A stretch of 31,764 nucleotides of DNA from NCBI GenBank assembly GCA_018224455.1, contig JAGTUY010000240.1, positions 1 to 31,764 on the forward strand, given 5' to 3'. The notes below the pieces were generated by a model that saw only the letters and a program-made list of their open reading frames with translations, did no database searches and was not told the origin of the DNA. The stretch is from Desulfosarcina sp. GTDB lineage: Bacteria > Desulfobacterota > Desulfobacteria > Desulfobacterales > Desulfosarcinaceae. A program made the translations under genes and the position numbers. Positions 17,137 through 24,030 of this stretch are shown piece by piece. Each line of letters starts with the position of its first letter. Position 1 is the first letter of the stretch.

Positions 17137-18264
17137 ATGCCTTTAACATGCATCATGATCATTGCCGGCGAAGCTTCAGGGGATATGCACGGAGCAAAAC
17201 TGGCTCAGGCGATTAAAAACCTGTCCAGGGACGCATTCCTTTTCGGCGTTGGCGGTAGCGCCATGCAAAAGGAAGGCGTCAGACTCGTCGTGGATGCCGG
17301 AACGATTGCCGTTGTGGGAATCACGGAAGTGCTTTCCAAACTGCCGACGATTTATCGGGCCATGACAACCGTCAAAAAAGCGCTCAGCAGGCTCAAACCG
17401 GATCTGCTGATATTAATCGATTTTCCAGACTTCAACGTTCATGTCGCTGCTGCCGCCAAAAAGCTCGGCATTCCGGTTTTGTACTATATCAGTCCCCAGA
17501 TCTGGGCATGGCGCCAAAGCCGGGTCCATAAAATCAAACGGCTGGTCGACCACATGGCGGTGATCCTGCCATTCGAAGCGGCTTTTTACCGTAAACACCA
17601 TGTGCCCGTTACTTTTGTGGGCCACCCCCTGCTGGACAGAATCCTGCCGGTGGTAAACCGCCGAGCATCCGCATCTCAGACAAAAACACCAATCATTGGC
17701 CTTCTTCCCGGATCAAGAGAAAAAGAGGTGTCGACGCTGCTTCCTGTTATGCTCGAAGCCGCTAAACGAATCAGACGGCAGCTGCCGGCGGTGAGGTTCG
17801 TTGTTTCGTGTTCCGAGTCCATTAAAGATGACCAGGTGAGTGACCTTATCAGGCGACATGCACCAAGGCTTGAGTTAGAAACGATCAAAGGCTCGGTTGT
17901 TGACGTATTTAAACAGAGTCAAATGATAGTGGCGGCCTCTGGTACTGTCACCTTGGAGGCAGCCCTTTATGGTATTCCAATGGTAATCGTCTATAAAGTA
18001 TCGCCATTGAGCTACTGGTTGGGAAAACGACTCATCAAGGTAAAGCATATCGGTATCGTCAACCTCATTGTTCAAAAGGGACTGCTGCCAGAATTGGTTC
18101 AGGACCATGCATCGCCCCAAACCATCGCTGAGACCGTTACCACCATGCTCGGTGACCCGGAAAGGTTAAAGCAAATAGAAAAGGAGCTGTTTGCTATCAG
18201 AGACCTTCTCGGCGGCGCCGGCGCATCAGACCGAGTCGCGCGAATCGCATTGAACCTCATCTGA
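17137..18264 (+). CDS. lpxB: Lipid A disaccharide synthase
   Basis: A 375-residue GT19 glycosyltransferase that joins lipid X to UDP-diacylglucosamine at the inner membrane face. IIAGEASGDMHGAKL is at about 8-22, PQIWAWRQSRVHKIKR near 122-137, FVGHPLLDR near 164-172 and GLLPGSREKEV near 188-198; all are strong LpxB features. Length is close to E. coli LpxB (382). It is the last gene of the envelope block and is followed by a hairpin. lpxC, lpxK and msbA are not in the window. Confidence 0.95.
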   Translation: MPLTCIMIIAGEASGDMHGAKLAQAIKNLSRDAFLFGVGGSAMQKEGVRLVVDAGTIAVVGITEVLSKLPTIYRAMTTVKKALSRLKPDLLILIDFPDFNVHVAAAAKKLGIPVLYYISPQIWAWRQSRVHKIKRLVDHMAVILPFEAAFYRKHHVPVTFVGHPLLDRILPVVNRRASASQTKTPIIGLLPGSREKEVSTLLPVMLEAAKRIRRQLPAVRFVVSCSESIKDDQVSDLIRRHAPRLELETIKGSVVDVFKQSQMIVAASGTVTLEAALYGIPMVIVYKVSPLSYWLGKRLIKVKHIGIVNLIVQKGLLPELVQDHASPQTIAETVTTMLGDPERLKQIEKELFAIRDLLGGAGASDRVARIALNLI

Positions 18265-18281
18265 CCTTTTTTAATAAAGCA

Positions 18282-18313
18282 GATGCCCCTGATGATTGTG
18301 CATCAAGGGCATC
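18282..18313. terminator. Hairpin between convergent lpxB and the surface-protein gene
   Basis: GATGCCC-C-TGATG (18282-18294) pairs with CATCA-A-GGGCATC (18301-18313) around a 6-base loop, 12 pairs with one C/A mismatch. It lies in the 103-base gap between convergent genes and could act in both directions. The T-run after it is short, so efficiency is uncertain. Confidence 0.6.
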
Positions 18314-18367
18314 GTCAATTTTCAGTTTGTTGTCTTTCAGGTGATTTTCAAAAGCGGATCGCCTCTT

Positions 18368-20266
18368 TTATTCACTTTTACTGATTTGAAAGACTGCGGT
18401 GCAAGTAATTCCCGCTATCAGCAACGTCATAACCATCACCATGGCAGCACCTGGGAAATTAGAATCAACCCAGCCCATGTCGTGTAGGCCGGCAGAAATA
18501 AAACACTGACCGCCGCTGCTGACACCGGTAGATGCACCACCCGTTGACAGACTCGCACTATCAGCGGTCGTGGAATCCACATACGCGACCCCGCAGGGAT
18601 CGACGATCACACCATTTTCAACGCCGTCTTCATCGCCCATACCACCATCTTCCAGGATCAATGTGACGCTTTTTCGGTTTGGCGCAAAAACGGCGTTCCC
18701 ATATATGTCCCAACCGGTATCGGAGATGTATTTATACAGCTTTGCATCGCGGGGGACTCGGCGTGAGAAATGAATTTTTACCGCTGCGGTTTTAACCCCG
18801 TTGTTTAGATATAGCTTGAAACCAATCAGGCCGAATCCCATCTTCACCGATTGGTCCGGAATCGTATCCGTGGCCAGTGATTTGATCGAAACCAGGGTAA
18901 CATTATCGGACAAGGTCTCAACACCGACGATGGCTTGTCCCTCGATCGTGTTGACACTCATCATATTGTCTTCGAGGGAATCCGCTATTCCGTTTTCGTT
19001 GGCATCCACCGATTCATCGACCTCCTGGGCGTCCGGGATGCCATTGAAATTTAGATCGCCCGCACTTTCGGCAATAATCGTCGTAAAGGTAGCCGCTTGA
19101 GACCAATCCGATGCACCATTGCGGGCATCGATGAACTTTACCCGCCAGTAGTAAACGGTATCGACATCGAGCACCATTTCGCCAACCGTGTATGCGGTAA
19201 GCTGTTTCTGGCTGGTTTCATCCAAAACGAGCGTCGAAAAATCCGATTCGGTACTGATCTGCCATCGAGATTGATAATGGTCATCGTGGTCGGTGTCAAA
19301 ATAGAACCCTGAGACAAGCACCGGGGTGAGGTCGACGCGGTCGACTTGAACGGTGCTTTCGATAACCGGTGCATCCGGTGCAATATTGGCCGGTGCGGTC
19401 GTCGGATTGGTATCGGCCTGGAACTCTTCCAAATTGGTCCAGCCATCACCATCCGCGTCCAGATCGGCATCGTTCACAAGCGGATCCAGCCCGTAGGTGA
19501 TTTCCCACGCATCGGGTATTCCGTCGTTATCGTCGTCCGGATCCTGATTGTCACCTATTCCGTCGCCATCATTGTCCGCCCATTCGGTGGGATCGCTGGG
19601 AAACAAGTCCAACACATCAGGCACACCGTCACCATCGACATCGGTGCTCGACGACTTGAGCACACTGACGGTCATATTGGCAACCGCGCTGCTGCCGTCG
19701 TCGTCGGTGACGGTCAGGCGGAACGTAAACGTTTCGCCAGCGAGACCGACCACAGGCGCAGTGAAGGATGCCTGACTGGTCGAAGCACTATAAATGGATA
19801 TTCCAGTTCCACCGATCTGCGCCCATTGATAACCGACAATCGCCCCGTCAGGATCACTTGAGGCCGAGCCATCGAGGACTACCGATGAGCCTTCATCAAC
19901 GACCTGATTCTGCCCGGCGACAGCCGTGGGCGCCTGGTTGGGCACAACGGCGGCGGGTGTATAGCTAACTTCTTCGGAGTCGGCGCTTTCCAGCGCACCA
20001 TCATATGCGCGCACGACGAAATGATAGGTGACCCCTTCACTGAGCCCGGTCAGCGTACAGGTGGTCAGGTTGTTCTCCCAGATGGGATGATCGTATCGGT
20101 AACTATCGGTGCCTGCCCTGGCGAAAACCCGGTAACCCTCCGGAGCCGGGACGTTGGCATCCCACCGCAGGGTTACATCCGCACTGTGAGCAACCGTCAC
20201 GATGCCTGCAATGATAGCGATGGAAGCGAAAAAAACCTTCAGATAGAATCGGGTGGATAGTTTCAT
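18368..20266 (-). CDS. Secreted multi-domain surface protein (FN3, PKD-like, calcium-binding repeats, C-terminal anchor)
   Basis: A 632-residue exported protein of unknown function, perhaps an adhesin or matrix protein. In order it shows: signal peptide (1-30, ending AHSA); fibronectin type III-like domain (about 30-106); PKD/cadherin-like domain with VDEGSSVVLDGSASSDPDG (about 107-205); thrombospondin type 3-like Asp-rich calcium repeats (about 208-300); a second FN3-like domain (about 315-405); a short DLNFNGIPD-type calcium segment; a domain with DGGMGDEDGVENGVIVDP resembling choice-of-anchor U modules; a Ser/Gly linker; and a hydrophobic segment (about 603-624) with a short charged tail. 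ATG at 20266 has GGGAG seven bases upstream; an upstream frame extension to 20350 lies inside the riboswitch and is not coding. The leader carries a c-di-GMP riboswitch and sigma-54 elements. Confidence 0.85.
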   Translation of the reverse strand: MKLSTRFYLKVFFASIAIIAGIVTVAHSADVTLRWDANVPAPEGYRVFARAGTDSYRYDHPIWENNLTTCTLTGLSEGVTYHFVVRAYDGALESADSEEVSYTPAAVVPNQAPTAVAGQNQVVDEGSSVVLDGSASSDPDGAIVGYQWAQIGGTGISIYSASTSQASFTAPVVGLAGETFTFRLTVTDDDGSSAVANMTVSVLKSSSTDVDGDGVPDVLDLFPSDPTEWADNDGDGIGDNQDPDDDNDGIPDAWEITYGLDPLVNDADLDADGDGWTNLEEFQADTNPTTAPANIAPDAPVIESTVQVDRVDLTPVLVSGFYFDTDHDDHYQSRWQISTESDFSTLVLDETSQKQLTAYTVGEMVLDVDTVYYWRVKFIDARNGASDWSQAATFTTIIAESAGDLNFNGIPDAQEVDESVDANENGIADSLEDNMMSVNTIEGQAIVGVETLSDNVTLVSIKSLATDTIPDQSVKMGFGLIGFKLYLNNGVKTAAVKIHFSRRVPRDAKLYKYISDTGWDIYGNAVFAPNRKSVTLILEDGGMGDEDGVENGVIVDPCGVAYVDSTTADSASLSTGGASTGVSSGGQCFISAGLHDMGWVDSNFPGAAMVMVMTLLIAGITCTAVFQISKSE

Positions 20267-20269
20267 ATT

Positions 20270-20322
20270 GCATCTCCCAAATTGTGATGTGCCGTGCGAC
20301 CAACAGCCAATTTGAGAGATGC
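20270..20322 (-). promoter_or_regulatory. Shine-Dalgarno-sequestering hairpin (riboswitch expression platform)
   Basis: In the mRNA, GCATCTCTCAAATTG (20322-20308) pairs with CAATTTGGGAGATGC (20284-20270) over 15 pairs with a single G-U wobble and a 23-base loop. The second arm contains the ribosome-binding site GGGAG (20278-20274) and ends three bases before the ATG. It follows the aptamer by seven bases. This argues for control of translation start rather than transcription termination. Whether c-di-GMP opens or closes it cannot be read from the sequence. Confidence 0.75.
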
Positions 20323-20329
20323 TGTGTCC

Positions 20330-20420
20330 GCTCGGCAACCCTGCCGCCATTTCCAGATTTTCTGGTGTTAGGCCGTTGGCTTTGCGTCACATCCTTTCGG
20401 ATGTTTTGCCTTTATCGAGC
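20330..20420 (-). promoter_or_regulatory. Cyclic-di-GMP-I (GEMM-I) riboswitch
   Basis: The transcript contains the hallmark GEMM-I elements in order. P1 is GCTCG (20420-20416) with CGAGC (20334-20330). P2 is ACATCC-GAAA-GGATGT, closed by the GNRA tetraloop. Then come the invariant ACGCAAAGCC (20387-20378), CGGCCTAA, a P3 arm with CCAGAAAATCTGG, and GGCAGGGTTGCCGAG. The match to the well-studied Vc2 aptamer is close throughout. It lies in the 5' leader of the surface-protein gene and senses the second messenger that governs biofilm and motility. Confidence 0.95.
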
Positions 20421-20454
20421 TGATTACTTTTCAAATAACGTTGACTATCTTTAA

Positions 20455-20500
20455 AGCACAAACCGTACCATGTGTTAGAGCACAAACCGTACCATGTGTT
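20455..20500 (-). promoter_or_regulatory. Tandem sigma-54 (-24/-12) promoter elements in a 22-bp direct repeat
   Basis: A perfect 22-base repeat occurs at 20479-20500 and 20455-20476, period 24. Each minus-strand copy contains TGGTACGGTTTGTGCT (20494-20479 and 20470-20455). Its GG and GC are separated by exactly ten bases, as in the sigma-54 consensus TGGCACG-N4-TTGCW (two mismatches). The proximal element predicts a start near 20444, 24 bases before riboswitch P1. No good sigma-70 promoter was seen. The rest of the gap to pilS (20501-20676) is AT-rich, contains no gene, and would be where an activator binds; TGTG-N6-CACA occurs just upstream. Confidence 0.65.
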
Positions 20501-20676
20501 TATGCACACCCACACGAAAATATAAAAACCCTTGTCCAGGTGGATCTTATTGAAAGTAAATGTATTTTAATCTTCTTTTTCTCTTCCTGTCATCGGTTCG
20601 CTTTTTATAAGCACGCACAACGAATGAGGTGTTTTAATTAATGCACATATCATCGAAGATGCGATATATTATTGTA

Positions 20677-21990
20677 CTATACGGTGCGATCGGCCGGTTT
20701 GAAATATAAGGTAAAAATACTGCCTTGGCCAAGCTTGCTTTGCACATCCATTCGGCAGTCATAGGTTTCCAGAATTCGATAGACGATGGAAAGACCAAGA
20801 CCTGTGCCATTGGGCTTGGTCGTGAAAAAGGGGTTGAAGATGGTTTTTACCGTTTGTTCATCCATTCCGCATCCGTCATCGGCAATCGAAACCATGATCC
20901 GTTCGCTCTTATGTTTCTGTACAGTTATCTTTATTCTACCTTCATTTTCAATTGATTCGGCACCATTCAATAGCAGGTTCCAGATTACCTGACGGAGTTG
21001 CAGCGGATCAATCTCGACATACGCATCTGAGATGATGTCTAAATCCACTTTAACCCGCAGACCGATTGACCCGTCCTTTTCAAAGAGGGTTACCATTTCA
21101 GCCATGGCATCTGCCAAATTCACCCATTCGGTCCGGCCGGCAGAGGGCCTGGCAAAAGTTAGGAAATTGTTAACCAAGCTACTTAATCGATCAGTTTCTC
21201 TGAGAACAATGTGCACCAATCGCATATTGTCCTGGTTGTTTTCCATTTCACCCTTAAGGATCTGTATGGCTCCCGATAATGAAGCCAGCGGGTTTTTGAT
21301 TTCATGGGCCAGTCCGGCAGCCATTTCACCGATCTGCGCCAGATTTTGAACCCGGCCAAGATGGGCTTCCATAGCCACCAGTTCAGCCTTGGATTGTCGT
21401 TCCTGATCAGAAAGATAACCACTTAGCAAGGCAACTGAAAAGCATGCAACCGTCATGATGACGCATTTTTGTAAAACTTGAATACCCGTTATTGCAGAGC
21501 CAGTAATGCTGCCGCCATAGCCAAAAAGATCGATGGTTCCATTTAATTCTAGAACCAGCAGTATGGCAAACTGGAAACTGCATAATACTGCTACCAGGAG
21601 GCTGCCCCGTTTAAAAACAAACACACTGGAATAGATTACAACCAAAAGGTATAAAAATGAAAAAACACTGGAATAGCCGCCCGTCACAAAAATGATCAGG
21701 GTAATGCACAATGTATCGATGGTAATCTGGCCGTAAATGACAATGCGTTGGTATCGCTTGGTGAGCGGTGCCAGAGCGCCGTACACGGCAGACATCAATA
21801 CAATCGCTCCGGCCAGGCCGTATAGAATAGCAATCGGTGTTTCTTGGGGATCAAACTGGCTGCCAACCTGATAGGCAAGGGTTGATCCAAGCAGCAACAC
21901 TGCGAAAAGGAACCGTATTGACATCAACCAATTGAGTTTTCGGTTGAACGTCTCTCTATCGAGTTGGTAATTTGGCAAGAATTCAGTCAA
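20677..21990 (-). CDS. pilS: Sensor histidine kinase, PilS-like (NtrB family)
   Basis: A 437-residue membrane kinase. Six hydrophobic segments fill residues about 22-193, followed by a coiled linker and the dimerisation domain with H229 in AGLAHEIKNPLASLSG, the phosphorylated histidine. The ATPase domain has the N-box IWNLLLNGAESI and the G-boxes DDGCGMD and GTGLGLSIVYRILE. The multi-pass N-terminus and linkage to pilC point to PilS, which controls pilin expression through a sigma-54 activator, PilR. No pilR follows; only the surface-protein leader lies downstream. The annotated start is TTG at 21990 without a clear ribosome site; ATG at residue 23 is an alternative. It is 44 bases behind pilC and probably co-transcribed. 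Confidence 0.85.
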   Translation of the reverse strand: MTEFLPNYQLDRETFNRKLNWLMSIRFLFAVLLLGSTLAYQVGSQFDPQETPIAILYGLAGAIVLMSAVYGALAPLTKRYQRIVIYGQITIDTLCITLIIFVTGGYSSVFSFLYLLVVIYSSVFVFKRGSLLVAVLCSFQFAILLVLELNGTIDLFGYGGSITGSAITGIQVLQKCVIMTVACFSVALLSGYLSDQERQSKAELVAMEAHLGRVQNLAQIGEMAAGLAHEIKNPLASLSGAIQILKGEMENNQDNMRLVHIVLRETDRLSSLVNNFLTFARPSAGRTEWVNLADAMAEMVTLFEKDGSIGLRVKVDLDIISDAYVEIDPLQLRQVIWNLLLNGAESIENEGRIKITVQKHKSERIMVSIADDGCGMDEQTVKTIFNPFFTTKPNGTGLGLSIVYRILETYDCRMDVQSKLGQGSIFTLYFKPADRTV

Positions 21991-22034
21991 GACAACTTTG
22001 CAGCGATTAAGAACCGTTGGGATCCATCAGAGGC

Positions 22035-23240
22035 TTAAAGGGCGCCAGCCATCTTAAAGATAGGCATGTACATGGCAACAACCAGCGTGCCAATCACCAC
22101 ACCCAAAAAAACAAGCATGAACGGTTCGATCAAGGACGTCAGATTGTCGACCGCCTGATCAACCTCTTCTTCGTAAAAATCCGCAATCTTCTCGAGCATG
22201 GCGTCAAGGGCGCCGGTGGATTCACCAACGGAGATCATCTGGCATACCATGGCTGGAAATACCCCGCTTTCGGCCAGTGGATCCGCCATGGTGCGGCCTT
22301 CGGCGATTCCGCTCCGAACCGTATAGATTGCCTGCTCAACGGTTTTATTGCCTGATGTTTTGGCGACGATGTCCAATGCCTCCAAGATCGCCACGCCACT
22401 GGACAACATGGTTCCCATGGTACGGGTGAACTTGGCGACGGCCACTTTACGAATCAACAAGCCGAAGACCGGCAGTTTAAGCATCGTTGCATCGACAAGT
22501 TTTCGGCCTTTTTCGGTTTTGTAATATTTTTTGAAGGCGAAGATAAAAATGATAATACCAATCACAATCCAGTGGATCTTCGATTTCACGAACTCACTCA
22601 TGCCAACGACAACCTGCGTGATTGGAGGAAGCGCCCCCCCCATATCGGCAAACATTTCCTGGAACACGGGAATGACAAACACCAGAATGACCGCAACAAC
22701 CGCAACAGCGATAACCATGGTCACAATCGGGTAGGTCATTGCGCCTTTGACCTGACTCTTCAGTCTTGCCGCCTTCTCCAGGTAAGCGGACAACCGCCTT
22801 AAGATCGTATCGAGAATACCACCGGCCTCACCGGCAGACACCATGTTCACAAACAGATCATCAAACTGCTTGGGATATTTTTTCAAAGCGTCCGCCAAGG
22901 TTGAACCGCTTTCGACCTGTTCCTTGATATTTTTGAGCATCTTTTTGAATGTCGCATTTTCCTGTTGCGAATGCAGGATGTCCATGCACTGAATGATGGG
23001 AAGTCCTGCATCGATCATCGTCGAAAACTGACGACAGAATAAGATGACGTCTTTTTGGGTTACGTTGGGCTGAAGAAAAGCAACATTTTCGAAAAGATCC
23101 TTCGGTTTCTTCTTGATTTTGGTTGGGGTTATACGGAGTCTGTTAAGATTGGATCGAATCACATCCTCACTGGATGCTTCCATCTCACCTTTCTGAACGA
23201 TATTGTTCCTGTTCTTTCCTTCCCATAAATAAATCGGCAT
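22035..23240 (-). CDS. pilC: Type IV pilus inner-membrane platform protein PilC (GspF family)
   Basis: A 401-residue type II secretion F-domain protein, the inner-membrane platform on which the PilB and PilT motors act. Two T2SSF domains are visible at about 65-190 (FCRQFSTMIDAGLPI) and 268-392 (FTRTMGTMLSSGVAILEAL). Membrane segments are near 168-190, 213-233 and 370-393. The N-terminal start MPIYLWEGKNRNN is typical. ATG at 23240 has AGGGGG six bases upstream. pilB and pilT, often found upstream, are absent; the neighbour is a decayed radical SAM tail. Confidence 0.93.
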   Translation of the reverse strand: MPIYLWEGKNRNNIVQKGEMEASSEDVIRSNLNRLRITPTKIKKKPKDLFENVAFLQPNVTQKDVILFCRQFSTMIDAGLPIIQCMDILHSQQENATFKKMLKNIKEQVESGSTLADALKKYPKQFDDLFVNMVSAGEAGGILDTILRRLSAYLEKAARLKSQVKGAMTYPIVTMVIAVAVVAVILVFVIPVFQEMFADMGGALPPITQVVVGMSEFVKSKIHWIVIGIIIFIFAFKKYYKTEKGRKLVDATMLKLPVFGLLIRKVAVAKFTRTMGTMLSSGVAILEALDIVAKTSGNKTVEQAIYTVRSGIAEGRTMADPLAESGVFPAMVCQMISVGESTGALDAMLEKIADFYEEEVDQAVDNLTSLIEPFMLVFLGVVIGTLVVAMYMPIFKMAGAL

Positions 23241-23307
23241 AACATCCCCCTGTATCCTAAAATGAGCCGCCGCCGCTGTCTGTAAAATTAAAAAAAATAA
23301 ATTATTT

Positions 23308-23691
23308 TTAAGAAGCCATGTAAAACAGGCCTCGATCCATTGGTTTAATGATCAATTGGTTGGAAGCGACCAATTGATCCAGAACGGGTTGCAGCGCTTC
23401 AACATCTATTCCCATGATCTGTGACACATCCAGAACGGTATAAGGTCGTCTGCGAATCGTTGAAACCATGAGCGTCACCAGATCATGATGTTGCATCACC
23501 CCAGCAGTCGGTTTGGGTTGATAATTGACGATTTCGGCACCTTTCAGAAAATCTGAAATATTTTTCAGCTGTTTGGGTCCAATTGGGTCGACTCAGTCTT
23601 CCATGGCCGGCCGGTCAAGGATGTTCAACAAGAGGCCATCGGCATCAATCGTTTTGATAAATTGGATCACATCACCGATCGCGTCATTCAC
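23308..23691 (-). pseudogene. Decayed C-terminal part of a radical SAM protein with in-frame TGA
   Basis: One minus-strand frame from 23691 to the TAA at 23308 reads DGLLLNILDRPAMED, then TGA (23595-23593), then VDPIGPKQLKNISDFLKGAEIVNY. It ends in a winged-helix-like stretch, STIRRRPYTVLDVSQIMGID...LVASNQLIIKP. The LNxLDRP, P-x-x-x-x-L-x-x-I and RRPyT patterns are those seen after the core domain of one radical SAM family, recognised from memory. The catalytic N-terminal part is missing. The frame hits TAG (23697-23695) within a palindromic repeat that seems to cut the gene. The last 63 codons (from GTG 23499) could still be translated alone, but a remnant is likelier. Confidence 0.6.
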
Positions 23692-23742
23692 TCCCTAAAC
23701 CCGCCGCAAGCGGCGGTGAATGCGCTCGCTGTCGCGGTTCAA
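23687..23742. repeat. REP-like palindromic repeat, copy A
   Basis: A 56-base unit matching 23878-23933 without gaps, with about seven differences. It contains CCGCCGCAAGCGGCGG, a hairpin, nested inside CATTCAC/GTGAATG, and ends with GCGCTCGCTGTCGCGGTTCAA. It abuts the truncated end of the radical SAM remnant. Confidence 0.75.
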
Positions 23743-24030
23743 GGTGGGTTCTCCAGAACCGGAAAAAGTGATATATTCAATATTCTCATTCTATGAAGAT
23801 TTCAATTGCCACTTGGCTACCAAAAAATATTTTTAACAACGATATCTTAACCGTAAGGATAAAAAGTCGATTTTCAGTTCGCTCACTAACCCCGCCGCAA
23901 GCGGCGAGGAATGCGCTCGCTATCGCGGTTCAAAACCCGTGTGAACGTGTTGGCATACTTGCAAAAATGGAACCAACAGCGTACTATCCTCGCGTTTTAA
24001 TAATTTAGAAAGGCTGACATCCTCTTGATT
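23743..24030. other. Non-coding gap between the repeats and the DHH-CBS fusion gene
   Basis: No supported gene. It contains 135 AT-rich bases between the two repeats, the second repeat, and a 97-base leader. AAAGG (24009-24013) precedes the fusion gene but is too far from its ATG for an ideal ribosome site. No confident promoter was identified. Confidence 0.5.
23878..23933. repeat. REP-like palindromic repeat, copy B
   Basis: The partner of copy A in the same orientation, 135 bases further on. The CGCCGCAAGCGGCG core is intact; the outer arm is less symmetric than in copy A. Such dispersed extragenic palindromes are common mobile or structural repeats; no transposase is near. Confidence 0.75.

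Noticed and set aside
20267..20350. N-terminal extension of the surface protein up to 20350
   Set aside because: It would translate the SD-hairpin and part of the riboswitch. The ATG at 20266 has a ribosome site and begins a proper signal peptide.
20455..20500. CRISPR-like tandem repeat
   Set aside because: Only two copies separated by two bases, no spacers and no cas genes. The sigma-54 reading explains it better.
23593..23595. TGA as a selenocysteine codon in the radical SAM remnant
   Set aside because: The gene lacks its catalytic N-terminus, no convincing SECIS-like hairpin follows the TGA, and a single base change from CGA explains it.
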